This document shows positions 12,302 through 23,884 of a stretch of 64,000 bases of DNA, piece after piece. This DNA is from Paracentrotus lividus. Taxonomy: Eukaryota > Echinodermata > Echinoidea > Camarodonta > Echinidae. Below the pieces are notes generated by a model, which did not search any database, was not told the DNA's origin, and saw only the letters and a program-made list of their open reading frames with translations. A program made the position numbers and the translations under genes. Within the stretch, counting starts at the first letter, position 1; every line of letters starts with the position of its first letter. Location of the stretch: positions 21,169,828 through 21,233,827 of the forward strand of contig CALNVZ010002974.1 in assembly GCA_940671915.1 (NCBI GenBank), read 5' to 3'.

Positions 12302-12403
12302 TGCTTGGACAGACTCCATCACATGGAATACATTGGTTATCCTGTTCTTTCTTGCCTGGCCCACACACCTTCACACAATTATCACCATCAACTAGGACAT
12401 TGT
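12302..12403 (-). CDS. Egfr: Exon 7: end of furin-like domain II
   Basis: 102 bases, phase 1 to 1, acceptor TTATTTCAG, donor AGCA|GTAAGT. It encodes NNVLVDGDNCVKVCGPGKKE, then QDNQCIPCDGVCPS; five cysteines align with human CVRACGADSY...CKKCEGPC (human exon 8, 117 bases). Spliced to exon 8 it continues CPSTCAG. If the donor is not used, the frame stays open for about twenty codons into a peptide resembling the start of L2 and then stops (see separate entry). Intron to exon 8 is 708 bp with one foldback element. Confidence 0.93.
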
Positions 12404-12594
12404 CTGAAATAAAACAAAACATGAACTTTCTTGAAAAGTCTGTTTAACAATATATCAATGATTTCTACAGATAACATTTTCCCAAATAAATTTGGCTTTG
12501 AAATTCAGTTTTAAGAATTGAACCCAGTTTTGTTTCCATAATAAAAATAGGAATCAATTTATTGCAACAAATCAATGTACCAGCCTATTATTGA

Positions 12595-12595
<1 letters not shown>

Positions 12596-12637
<42 letters not shown>
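12596..12637. repeat. AAT trinucleotide microsatellite (intron 6)
   Basis: About fourteen AAT units in the intron between exons 6 and 7; a second short ATT run lies near 13031-13050, 37 bp from exon 6. Confidence 0.95.
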
Positions 12638-13086
12638 GAATTCTAAACATGTTCATTTCATGGAAGGTTCAAAGATGGCATGGAACAGTAATTGAATTTG
12701 GAGAAAGCAATAAAAGAAGGCACAATTTTAAAGCTAATTCCCAAAATTGTGACAATATGTGTCAACATGAATTCACCACTTATTTTCTATAAGCCAGGAG
12801 TGCCTATTTCCTCATAGGTTGGCATGCCACATGTGCCTATCAGCGCAAACAATAGCCAATTTTTGGTTTCAGACTGGCATTATGTGAATTCCTTTTGTCA
12901 AGAGTAAATACAATTTTTTTTTCCAGAAAATTGAGATAATCTGGAATTCCGTTTAAAACTAAAGCTTATTGAAATTCAATGTTACACAGAGTTGTGCTTT
13001 TGGCAGTTCCATGCATTGTGTAAATAAACAATTATTATTATTATTATTATAATGTGAGTTGCAAATAAAGGGTTTTCGTGGCTTAC

Positions 13087-13228
13087 TTGGGCAATTCTTG
13101 AGGCATCTGGAACCATAGGAATAGCGGAAGTTTGGATTCTCTACGTTGGTGAAGGTATTTCTATCGTACTCGTATCGCCGAGGGCAGCTTTCCTGACATG
13201 TGTTATCCAACGAGAATTGTCGACAAGC
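13087..13228 (-). CDS. Egfr: Exon 6: furin-like domain II with dimerisation-arm segment
   Basis: 142 bases, phase 0 to 1, acceptor TATCCTTAG, donor CCAA|GTAAGC. The peptide starts ACRQFSLDNTCQESCP, then RRYEYDRNTFTNVENPNFRY, then SYGSRCLKNCP. It aligns with human VCRKFRDEATCKDTCP through NPEGKYSFGATCVKKCP, and 142 is the exact size of human exon 7. The Tyr-rich stretch in the middle corresponds to the human YNPTTYQMDVNPEG loop, the arm contacting the partner receptor; the human NPTTY core is replaced by DRNTF. Downstream intron 683 bp contains an AAT microsatellite. Confidence 0.94.
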
Positions 13229-13791
13229 CTAAGGATATCAAAGTAAAGACATAGTCAATTCTAAGCTTCTCAAAAGATAATATAGAATCTTATATATATT
13301 TTTTTTTTTGCCAAGGAACCTTAACGAACTATCCAAATAATCTGCTTGATGAATATGTCCAGGTTCAAAATGAACTAATTTGAGTATTGGCACCTAGTCC
13401 ACTGATTCATTGAGCAACATGTATCAACCAATTCTTTTAATAGTTTTTATTAAATACTAGTATAATTTACTAACCAATGTAATAAGTCAAGCCACTATGA
13501 AACATAATACAATGACTTTGGTTCGTCATTTTTTGTCATAATTAGAATACTAAGTTGCACCACTGGACACTTTTTTTATGACTGATTTATTTTACAATGT
13601 ACAAAATTATAGAGTTGTTTGAAAGTAAATTTCAACAACACGAAAACAGGAACCAATTACTTTTGAGACTATATTTTTTCATCTAATTTTGCTCTAAATT
13701 CCATCAGTGTTGCTGCTATGTCCTTCATCTATGGGACATGTGGTCTGGTGCCTGGTACCTAGAAATTACAGGTCAGAGGTTCAATACTTAC

Positions 13792-13910
13792 AAGGCATCC
13801 AGCATTGGAGGAGTTGGTGCAGCCCCCAGCACAGCTTCTGTGACAGCAATCTGCTTGGGTGGGACCTCGACAGCGGTAGTCACATGTTGAGCTGCAACCC
13901 TTTAGTGTTA
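13792..13910 (-). CDS. Egfr: Exon 5: furin-like domain II, second module
   Basis: 119 bases, phase 1 in and 0 out, acceptor ACATTGCAG, donor CTT|GTAAGT. It reads LTLKGCSSTC, DYRCRGPTQADCCH, RSCAGGCTNSSNAGCL: eight cysteines, including the adjacent CC of the human SDCCHNQCAAGCTG segment. The length of 119 is exactly that of human EGFR exon 6 as I remember it. NSS is a potential N-glycosylation site where human has GPRESDC. The frame is intact. Downstream intron 563 bp, no recognisable element. Confidence 0.94.
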
Positions 13911-14291
13911 CTGCAATGTGAGTCAATTATTGAAGATAACTTAATTAAATAACCATAAAAACTTCTTTGGAACTCTTAAGTCTTTATGCAGAGTCTCCAA
14001 TGTGGTAATGAGTTGGGAGACTAGTAAATCTTATTTTGCTTACAAGACATATAATTAAAAAAAGAAGTTTCTCAAGGCCAAAACTGTTTTTACTTTTTTT
14101 CATCATGATCACCCCTCAAGATAATTATCATACAATAACACAAGTTGGGCTTTAGGTTGACTTTTTTGCTTATCACTATAACATTTTCATACATAAGAAA
14201 ATTCCTTTAACATGAATCTACAACCAAAAAAAGGCTTATAATCACTGGCATATTAGATGATTGTGTAATTATTATGTAATAAATCACTCAC

Positions 14292-14357
14292 ATATTTGAC
14301 AATGTTCCTCACCAGGTCCCCAGCAGTGCCCATTGCAAGACTCATGGCATTGGTGTA
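14292..14357 (-). CDS. Egfr: Exon 4: furin-like domain II, first cysteine module
   Basis: 66 bases, phase 1 to 1, acceptor ATCCACAG, donor AT|GTGAGT. The peptide runs HQCHESCNGHCWGPGEEHCQ, with four cysteines and the CWGxGEExCQ signature of ErbB domain II (human SCWGAGEENCQK; Drosophila CHESC is identical at the start). Human exon 5 is 69 bases, so exon and domain borders are conserved. Domain II forms the dimerisation arm region in activated receptors. Intron upstream is 1,017 bp and holds a long foldback element; downstream 381 bp, in which I see nothing notable. Confidence 0.93.
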
Positions 14358-14636
14358 CTGTGGATGAAACAAAATATTATTATTAATTAAATTGAATAAT
14401 TTACATTAATAAATCATCATATCAACCAATTATTTTGGTATATTGACCTTCAACTAGCCTTCCACATGTGTAGATATGCAAATATACATATTGAAACTGA
14501 ATTTATTTATAAAGATGAGTTTCAAGCACTCAATCTTTTATTTAATCATAATAATATTTGTTAAAATGCCAATCTTCAGATATTTTTCAAGATTTTTTTT
14601 GGTTAAGAACATGAATTTTCATGCAATAAAGACGTT

Positions 14637-14949
14637 GGCCCGTATTCACAAAGGTGTCCTAAAGTTAAGCCTAGCTTAAATCTGTGGTTTAATTATGGCT
14701 GACAAAATGGGACTCAATCTGTCTATGTCGCATGTTCCTTAAACGTTTTCTAAATTCTAGAATCATGTTTTAATTGTAAGGGAAACTTTTGTACTTATCA
14801 TTCCCAGCTAGTTTTTTAATATTTTCACTATCAAAAATTCTGATAAATCGAACATCTACTTGTCGGGATTGAGTCCCACTTTGCTAGCCATAGTTAAACC
14901 GCAGATTTAAGCTAGGCTTAACTTTAGGACATCTTTGTGAATATGGGCC
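14637..14949. repeat. 313-bp foldback element with long arms (intron 3)
   Basis: Left arm begins GGCCCGTATTCACAAAGGTG and includes GTTAAGCCTAGCTTAAATCT; right arm is its near-perfect reverse complement ending TTTGTGAATATGGGCC. Inner arms also pair (GGGACTCAATC with GATTGAGTCCC). In the pre-mRNA this would form a long hairpin between exons 3 and 4. No coding capacity. Confidence 0.92.
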
Positions 14950-15374
14950 ATTAAGTGTGGCAATGTGTGCCATTTGCAAAACATTTACCATCAAGCTTTA
15001 ACTTCAAACATTATTTTAATTATTTCACAAATCTGGGATACTAAAAAAAAAAAATGTAAAAAACGTTGGTTGAGAAAGAGGTCGTTAACGTAATTTTTGC
15101 CATTTTTTTTCCTCAGAGTGAGAAGGCTGTTAAGAAATTCTCGTTCTAAATTATTATTGGTCATTATTTCTATTTTTGTTTAGATATGTTGTAAAAGATG
15201 TATTATTCATTCATCAACCAAACTTTTACTTCTCGTGAGCTCCTGAAAAGGTACTAAAAACATGTTTCAAACCCCCCCTCAAAAACTTTAGACGCGATTA
15301 TCTCGCAACGCAAAAAAAGGGCTAACGCCTTCTCTTCCTCAACCGACGAAATGTCAATATGTTCTGATCCTCAC

Positions 15375-15510
15375 ATGAGCAGTCCTCTGTGAATGTTCTT
15401 CCCACATGGATATATTGGCGACCAGTCCTGGTTGCATATCATCCCATTCTATGGTCTCCACATAGCAAAGCTGGTTGTTCTGGTGGAAATATACACGCCA
15501 TTTAAGATTT
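15375..15510 (-). CDS. Egfr: Exon 3: L domain 1, second part (two frameshifts)
   Basis: 136 bases between TTTTAG and T|GTGAGG. With the G from exon 2 it starts E-I-L-N-G, the conserved EILHG motif, but the next conserved block VYFHQNNQLCYVETIEW lies in another frame, and the final block FTEDCS lies in a third. Each change is explained by one missing base: the first near 15496-15497 (between GGC and GTG), the second near 15400-15408 (a GGG run). Adding two bases makes 138, divisible by three, which restores the phase 1-to-1 exon demanded by both neighbours. The block corresponds to human NNPALCNVESIQW and ends at the cysteine that opens domain II; NIS is a possible glycosylation site. No second copy of this exon was seen nearby. 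Assembly error is the likeliest cause; a real null allele or decayed locus is possible. Confidence 0.88.
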
Positions 15511-15897
15511 CTAAAACAATGAAACAGAAAGTGTAATAATGAGGAAACACACAAACATGAATTAGGACGAAGCTGTACATGGAATTCAGAAAGGGTCAGA
15601 AAGGATAGTTTAGTAGACTGATAAGAATTAATAGACTCCGTAACAATCCATGATAAAATATCGGAATATATGCTGAAGTTGTAAATTTCTGATCTTTAAT
15701 TATTATCCAAGTAGACATAATTTCATTTTTGCTGATTTATCAATTTTGGGTAAAATACAGATGTTTATTCAATCAATAATTAAATCACACACAGAGAATG
15801 CTTCATGAAAAAAAAAAAAATGTTTTTATCCCATCTTAAAGAGGCTTTTGGTCTTCTGGGAAACTTTGTGAAAACAATTAAAATATCAAATATTTGT

Positions 15898-16068
15898 TAT
15901 ATCGTCTGTTGGGAGCCATAAGGGCGTTATTGCATCTCAAAGATGTTCCGTTGAGAGCCATAAGGGCGCTATTACTGTACAAAGCCAATGGTAATAGCGC
16001 CCTTCTGGCTCCAAACGGAACATCCTTGATCTGCAATAGCGCCCTTATGGCTCCAAGCCGACGATATA
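15898..16068. repeat. 171-bp nested foldback element (intron 2)
   Basis: Outer arms TATATCGTC and GACGATATA. The motif GAGCCATAAGGGCG occurs twice on the left and its complement CGCCCTT..GGCTC twice on the right, so each half holds a direct repeat and the whole is palindromic. Confidence 0.88.
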
Positions 16069-16140
16069 TTTGCGATTAAATACATCCTTTCATATAAAAG
16101 AAAATATAGGCAACCTATTTGCTTAATTGAGAAAGAAGGG

Positions 16141-16402
16141 TTTAACCCTTTAGCACCTAGAGACTGTGTGAAAAGTGTCAGCTTACTCCCTAACGGAAAG
16201 GGTTTTGTTGTGTTTGTATCAGGGTGTTTCAATAAGAAATACTCATAAAAGATACCTTTTGTGTGTAGAAATGGACAGCACATATTCCATGGGTGATGCA
16301 CAACAAGTATGGGCATGTTTGACTTTTTAAAAAATATTATCATGACTATAGCGTGCATAAAATGGGGGCGGTTTGGGGCAGTTTAGGTGCTAAAGGGTTA
16401 AA
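16141..16402. repeat. 262-bp foldback element (intron 2)
   Basis: Terminal inverted repeats TTTAACCCTTTAGCACCT and AGGTGCTAAAGGGTTAAA are perfect over 18 bp. It lies 105 bp downstream of exon 2 in transcript direction. Non-coding. Confidence 0.92.
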
Positions 16403-16506
16403 TCATAATCAACACAAAGTTCACATCCTTCCGAATCTTAAGAACAACAACAATTACAAACAGTGATCATGTAAATAATTATCCCAATATTCATCATAAG
16501 ACTCAC

Positions 16507-16869
16507 CATGTAAAGATGTTAACCATATTTCTTCCGTAGCTATTGATGGATCCCCCGTGTGAAACGTCAACGCAACATAGAGGGCGTACTTGTCATCGTA
16601 AAGCTTTGTTCCTCGGATCACTCGTAAGTTTGTAAGAGGGATGACCCGCGAGTACGTCAGCAGAATCAGAATGTATCCCGTCACTTCTCGTATTGACGAC
16701 AGGAAAGTCAAGTCGAATTCTTCCTCGTGGAGGAAAGATATTTCAAGGTTGCCATCTACATAAGTACAGTTTGTGTATCTTTCTTTCAGTTCTTCATAGT
16801 ACTGTTGGCGGGCACCTACCATGTCGCTGTTGTACGGTTTGGCGGTACCTTGATCTGTGCCAGTACATA
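16507..16869 (-). CDS. Egfr: Exon 2: receptor L domain 1, first part
   Basis: 363 bases, phase 1 in and phase 1 out, acceptor TTGCAG, donor G|GTGAGT. It encodes 120 full codons beginning CTGTDQG and containing RYTNCTYVDGNLEI, IREVTGYILI, LTNLRVIRGTKLYDDKYALY and EEIWLTSLH. These are the diagnostic beta-helix rungs of ErbB domain I (compare NLEITY, EVAGYVLI, NLQIIRG and YALAVL in human EGFR); RYTNCTYVDGNLE is close to Drosophila Egfr. NCT is a likely N-glycosylation site. This single exon covers what human EGFR splits into exons 2 and 3. The last codon is completed by exon 3 to give H-E-I-L-N-G, matching the EILHG motif. The reading frame is intact throughout. Downstream intron 996 bp. Confidence 0.95.
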
Positions 16870-17304
16870 CTGCAAGTGGGCAAAAACAAAACAAGGTAGA
16901 GAGAAGTGAATGATGAGTATAAAAAACATTCATATTATATTTGCTTTTATTGAACATATAGTCACGAAGTTTAGATTAACAAACATTCAAAATTTAATAC
17001 ATAGGATTATATGAAATTGTCTGGTTTACTTCACTTCACTTTTCAAGGCCAAGAGTTTAAAAAAAACAATAGAACTTGCAGTGATTCTATGAGGCTCTGC
17101 AGCAAAGAATTTTTTTAAAATCTGACACCCCCCCCCCCCACAAGCAGGTTTCGTATGCACCATTGCAAAGAAACCTAATTGAAAAGTGTTATAAAAGAGA
17201 AAGTTCTTCACATAGGAACTACACCTTCATATAGTGGACAGCCCCATTAATAAATATCATTTGCACCTGTCCTTGGTTCAACTTGAAGTTAATGCTAATA
17301 GCCT

Positions 17305-17419
17305 GGGGGGCATTTTATCCGACAAACTGTTACAAGCTACTGAAATGCTTGCATCTGATTGGCTGAGAGCAAATTTGTCGGATAAAATGTCCGACAAGTC
17401 CTTTGATGAAATGCCCCCC
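17305..17419. repeat. 115-bp foldback element (intron 1)
   Basis: GGGGGGCAT at the left and ATGCCCCCC at the right; inside, CATTTTATCCGACAAA pairs with TTTGTCGGATAAAATG. Confidence 0.85.
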
Positions 17420-17519
17420 TGATCATTCATAAGGATTACCCTGATATAGTAACAATGAGAGTGGATGACTAACAATATCATATCCTCAACTGACAATCAA
17501 AATGTACCTTAATTATACT

Positions 17520-17918
17520 TTAAAGGGAAAGTCAATCCTGAAAGTTGTTTTTGATAAAACCAGAAAAATGAGAGAACCATATAAGGTTTGACAAAAATCC
17601 AACTGAGGATTAAAAAAGGTATGAATTTTAAACGTTTTAATTTTGTTACATAACTTGCAAGGGTTGAAATCCATATATTGCCTCTTTCTCAAAAGAAAAC
17701 AAATTCTACCTACAAGTGCATTTCATACATCATCACACTATTTCTTAATCAAGATCAATGATAAGGGGCAAAGTTTAAACTAATTCATAATCACAAAGAT
17801 AAAACAAATTCATAATATTGTGATCCTTTAATTTTCATCAAATCTTCATTGAAATGTGTCTCTTGCTCTTCTGGTTTTATCAAGAGTAATTTCATTTCAG
17901 AGTGGACCTCCTCCTTTA
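17520..17918. repeat. MITE with TTAAAGG-type ends
   Basis: Left TTAAAGGGAAAGTCAATCC and right GGACCTCCTCCTTTAA are imperfect inverted repeats; subterminal GATAAAACCAGAA pairs with TTCTGGTTTTATC. The right end overlaps the start of the next element, so the two are adjacent insertions. Confidence 0.8.
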
Positions 17919-18164
17919 ACTCTTTGCCTGCCAAGTTCGACTATAGTCACAATTGTACTTATTAACTATACAATCGTAATAATTCATTTTCTCTGTAATG
18001 GCTGGGCCTAAAAATCTGAAAATCACTAATAATGCTAGGTACGGGTCTGCGGCATAATTTCTCGTAGTTCATACTAAGCAAATATTGTTATACTATTTTT
18101 AATAATTAAAGAGAAAGGTCCTCTTTTTTATGCTTAAAATTAACGTGGCGGGCAAAGAGTTAAA
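17915..18164. repeat. 250-bp foldback element abutting the previous MITE
   Basis: Ends TTTAACTCTTTGCCTGCCA and TGGCGGGCAAAGAGTTAAA, with one mismatch. It shares the sequence TTTAA with the preceding element. Confidence 0.88.
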
Positions 18165-20765
18165 CACAGAGTTAACAAACACCCTTTGGGCTCTGATATG
18201 ATATATCGAAGTTCAAGCACAACAATAATCTTGTAAACAATTCATACATCATATGAAAATCTCTAATTCCCAGTAAGTCAATTTGGAAATCTCTCCCATA
18301 CAATCTATCACTAATACCAGGGTTTCCCCCAGGAGAAATTAGCTTTTCATAATCATAGAGTCAACTTCAATAATCATTTTGTGCATATTTGCATAAAAAC
18401 ACTGTAATCACCTATCCAGCTCTGTTTCCAGTTAATCTCTGACTAAATCTCTAAATTGGTTGATACCTGATAAAATCAATAGAAGATTTTTGCCATTTTT
18501 TGGTTTCTCATATTTTCAAGTAATGAATGCATAGTCTGCAAAAACGGACTATTTTATTTTGAATGAAATTTTCAATTTTTTAGACGGGCTCTACTATCAG
18601 TTATGAAGTTACAGGCAAGGTAAACCTCTAGCAATAGTTATAATGATGGATGCAACTTTATGCGTCTGAATGATGTACTCATTAACATATAAGATATTAG
18701 GATTCACATCATATTAAGATATATTTTCCAAATAAATCCCGCCAAAGTAATCCAAAGCTTCATAGTATTCAAAGTTTAGCAGAAACATTGTGGTAGAGAA
18801 TGTCGCTATTTCGAATATCCAGGAATGATTAATTAACACAGAATGTAATAAAGTGCTGGTGTGCATTATACAGTTAAAATTGATAAAAATTTTAAAATAT
18901 TTTATTTCCAGTTGAGGAGGAAGAAACGTTATTTTCATAAATGAGAATGAAATGTGTTAATTAACTTTCAGCATAAGATATGAAACAAGTGTGTCTGCAG
19001 CTTTTTACTGTAAAATAATTTTTATATACTAGTAATTTTGATATTACTCTAAGTTGCACAAGGAGTCTTGAAATGTACACTATTAACTCCTAAGTTGTAC
19101 GGGGTTGTATATCATACACCGCATACCAATCCACACCACCTGGGAATACTGGTATCAAAATATCACATCATTTCAACTTGATGCATTCAGTATTTTGATT
19201 GGAACCTGTGTGTTTGATGTTCTACGGGGTAACAAACCCTCCTGAGATTCGGGCCTCCGATCCCAGTTTTCACATGATAAAACATGGCAACACAATAAAG
19301 CATCATCCTCCTAATATTGAAGTAGTATCATCATGCTAACTATTGTTTCATAATCGCACGGTGATTTTCTTCTGCAGCAACAAAGGAATTTGCTCAAGGT
19401 GTTCTTACTGGGAAGTATTTGGCACTTCAATCTAGCCTACATTTTCCAGAAATTTGACATGATTCACACTGGAGATAAATATGCCTCAGAAATTTTCATT
19501 ATAATAAATCCTTTCTATGTCGTACACTGCCGAAAACCCAGCCAAAGAATTTCGTCCAATCATGACCATCTCTTGAATAACCCCCCCCCAAAAAAAAAAA
19601 AAAAAAAAAAAAACTCATCCTAAATATTGAACCAATTAATATTCATTAAAATAATTTCTTCTTGCTTAACCTCTTGGCAAAGAATGAGGTTATGTTTCAG
19701 TTGTGTACAGACGTAGGCATCAAACTGGCCGATAAACAAGATTTCATCCAAGATACGGGTAAAATACACAATCTGTGAAAACTGGGCCATTTATTTTGCT
19801 GTTACGTCAAGGTGGTATCCCCAGAGAGCTGGCTATGGCATTGGGGTGCTTTACACTTTGATTGGCTGATTCGGGTCACAAGTATTGATGTCAAAAGGGG
19901 CGTACAGTCATGTATATTTCTCTAGTTTGGAGAGGGGGAACAATAATACTTCCAATCACTGCCAATATTTTACTTCATGGTTATTTCATACACTGTGGAT
20001 TTTACCATTTTGAAACTATGCCACACATCTCTGAGGTTGCCACAAATTCTCTTGCCCAATTACTTAACTGGGCAACTAAAAATATATAAGGGCAAGCAAA
20101 ACAATTATAGTCATACCTTGATAAAATTAAGTCTAGTTTAATTGAAATAAAAGTTTCCTAATCATGTAATTAAAAAAAGAATAAACGCACAGCATTCAAC
20201 GATTCTGAAAAAGAAAACAATGGGAACTCAAATGCATGGGGTAAAGACTTGCTCCTAGTTGGACCCCTGAAGATTTCTTGCCCTTTGACCGTATATCATA
20301 TTCACTTGTATTTCATACAGGTGGATCGCTTCACTAGATTTACAACCCCGGATCGGGATAGAATAAAGAAGAAAATATAAAACTTCATCTGTTTTCTTGT
20401 AATGCTAGCCTAGGGATTGCCAACTTCAATTTCTTTTCAAATTGGTAAATAACAGAATGACAAGGATTCAAATTCAATATCTCAAAATAGAACTTTCACA
20501 AATCAATCAAGTGTCCAAACCTGAAATTGACCAGTTGGTTGTGAAGCAATCAGCATTGTTTTTCCAGCCAGTTAATAAAAAAAAAAAAACCAGTAGATAT
20601 ATTTTGATAAAACATAATTATGTTAATTTAGAGCTTTTAAGCCAAAATATGACTGCAAAGATATGAGTGGATACAAACTATATTCATTATTGATCTTAGG
20701 ATCAGGGTTAGGATAAACACTAGGTTGCCATGTGAGAGAACACCCCAACCTAAAATTATGATTAT
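18165..20765. other. Intron 1 segment without recognised features
   Basis: AT-rich. Contains a C(9)A(n) tract near 19580-19613 and a short hairpin TTGCCCA/TGGGCAA near 20053-20076. No exon candidate with sound splice sites was seen. Confidence 0.55.
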
Positions 20766-20768
20766 CTC

Positions 20769-20831
<63 letters not shown>
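20766..20831. repeat. TC dinucleotide microsatellite
   Basis: Pyrimidine run of TC units broken by a short TTTC patch. It generates spurious Arg-Glu open frames on the other strand. Confidence 0.96.
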
Positions 20832-20834
<3 letters not shown>

Positions 20835-23800
20835 GGATATGGGCCACTCTAGAACAAGAAAATGAAACATATCAAGTTCCAGGTACTTTATAAACACTTG
20901 TAAAAAGATCCCAAATATGATGAGACAACCAGTGGTATCCATGTCTAATTATCAGCATATCATCAATGACCTCAATGTCAAAGTTCATGGGAGGTCAGAC
21001 AAGAATGTAACACAACCTCACTAAATACTTGTCCTTTTTGTACACAAAACTGTGTTGCCATAGCAACTTGAAGTTGAGTCATCCATTTTGAAATGTGAGG
21101 GCATACCAGAGGGAGGGTAGAATATCCAACATTCAAGTTGACGCTTGGTATTTAGGTTCTTGAAAGACAGGGGTCAAAAGGCATGTTGAACCTAATGTTT
21201 AGGCTAATACTAGGCCTAGTCACACCAATGAGACAAGTGATGTCAGAATGAAAAAAAAAATTACATTGCCTTGGAATGAATATATTTTGTCTATTTCAAG
21301 TTAATCTAACAGTGTGACTGAAGTAACTTGAAGATATCAAGGAGGTCTAAATTTTGGTAAATAATTTTTAAATATTATTAGTACCAAATGTGTCACTCCA
21401 GTCTTTAGATCACTATTGTTGGTCTAGAATAAAGTGCAAAAGAACGCAATTGGCAATTTGCCGGAGTCCAAAACTAAAGAAAATGTTTCAAAAAGCAATA
21501 CATAGAGTGTAAATTCCATTAAAATACAAACACAAGGTCTGTGTCTGTAGACTAGTTGACAATAGTTCCTTCAAAACATCACTATAAGAAGATGGAAAGC
21601 TACAAGTTCAAGCAGGAACAAATGGCCTTCCATCTGACCAAATTGATCTCGCTAATGATCACTTTCTTAATGAAGCTTCTGATATTAGAAGGCAGAGATT
21701 TGACACTAATCATCCCTAAGGATTGGTGGAAACTGGGTCAGTGACCTCTCATGACCTCTGACTATGACATTCCATGAAGGTCAGTCATGTTCAAGAATGA
21801 CAGCAAAGGAGGACGTTGTGCTTTAAAACACCCTTTTCTTTCTCAGCAGATAATGTGGAGTATTACAGGTGCAGATCCAGTAATCGCTCTCACAAAAGAT
21901 TGTGCAGGCTCACTGTGTGGAGGTAATAGTGGCTCTGTTATGGTTTGGCATGGGCTGATACAATCTTTTATATGAGTTGAGGCTGGATCCGCTAGTGTAT
22001 TATAAGTTACAGTTGTAAGATGGTGGAGGAAGAACTCAACTTGCTTAATTACGATTTGTTGTGATGCTCAAAACATAACCTTTTGCTCACTTAAAAAATA
22101 GAGATGCATTTCTTAGTCAAATATGGAATGTTTCATTTCATGAAGTTAATTCTTATTCTTCCTGTGTTGGCTCTTTTGCCTATAGGCCTACACACTTCAT
22201 TTTGAAGGCATACTTGCAATATGTAGGCCTAAAAATGTTATTTGTAGATACCTTTGAAATTGTTATCTTGTAACTTTTTTATCTGAATTGGAAATAAATG
22301 AATTGAGAAACTGAAATTGAAACTGTCTGTCTCTTTCTTTTGTCTAAGTGTCACCTCATCTCGCTGCCAAGACATGCAATACTAACCAAAAGAAAGAACA
22401 AAAAAAAAAATGCCCTGTTTTTAATAAATACACTAGAACATAGCTGTCTATCTAGTCATGTTCAGTTGATCAGAATTTAATCCTAGCAGTCTAAAAGGAA
22501 AAGAGAGAAAAGAATCATTGAGAATGCCTTTTGATTGATACTACCTCTATTACTCATACTTTCAAAATGCACAATATCATTTCAACAAACTTCTTTATTA
22601 AACTTTCTGCGGATATAAAGTCATTTTCTGGGAATAGAAAAAGAGGACAAGAAAATAAACTCTACAGCCCACCTGGTCAAGGGGTAATGGTGAAAGCGGT
22701 GTACTTTCTACGAATTTCATTCTGTTTGATTACAACACACGATACCTGAAGTATATGCGCCAAGCCAACCACAAGAAAAGATGAATTATTTTCAAATCAA
22801 ACCATCAGTGAAAGCTACAGCCATAGCTAGCGGCATAGATCAAGATGGAGGGGGTCTAGATCATAGTGGTGAGAAATCGCTCAGGGCGTGGTGGTGGTAC
22901 CTTAGATGGGTGTATTATTTACACATCTTGGGTGTTCGGTGTCACTTTATTTGCGAAACTATTTGGCCACGAGCTGCTGCATGCATGCATCATGAGTTTG
23001 TCAAGGATTTCTGCTTGCTGTTGAGTGGGAAGTTTGTTGAAATTATGGTTGGAAAAAAGTATTATCTTTTATAAAAGTAATTAAAAGATAAGTACAAAGT
23101 ATTTTGGTATACTAATAAAAGGCTCACTTAGTCTTTCAATACAAGTTCAGTAGAAATTAAAATATAAAAAACATACATTTGAATATTGGTACTGACTTCT
23201 CTTTATCCTCCATAAACTTTGAGTTAAATGTATATGCTGCTGAAATCAATTATTTAAAGATAATAGTTATTAGCAAATCTCATTTTAGAACCCATTTAAA
23301 GCAAAACATGTGCATTATCATTGTTCTCAAAGCACTACCATTGCAAAAATCTTCTTCTTTTTTTTGTAGGACCAAAAAACCTAACTCTGCCTTTGAGTCC
23401 GAGAAAATGTCATAATATTCCAACGGTTCCACGCAACATCTAGATGATGGGCTCGGGTTATGATCAGTGGCGTTGTTTATGATTTTGTTTGGGGGACGTG
23501 TCCAGCAAGCATTAATCACACATACTCATTAAAAGGTGACGAGATGGAGTTGCGAGGATGAAGACGACGAGGCTAGTGCACCCAACCAGAGAGAAGTTAC
23601 CCCCTTCACACCGATGTTTCATCTGAGTTAAGAACCTGCCAAACGTCTAGTGAGAAAGGGGACGTAAGGGGTAATAGAATTCATACATCTTTCATTCCGA
23701 GGTTCCTTCCGGGTTCAGACATGCGTGTCTAACCCTGGTAAATTTATGGTGTGAAACCCATGGTGGTAAAAGAATTGTTTAAAAACCAGGAAAATCTAGG

Positions 23801-23884
23801 AGAGAATTGGTACCCAGAATGTCCAGGGTAGCCTGGGGTTGCATGAGAACACCCCAGATAAATTTTGATAAAAGCTTAGTAAGA
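20832..23884. other. Intron 1 segment without recognised features
   Basis: Only short unremarkable open frames; no repeat structure that I could pair. Confidence 0.5.

Noticed and set aside
20623..20942. Arg-Glu repeat frames
   Set aside because: Translation of a TC/GA microsatellite, not protein.
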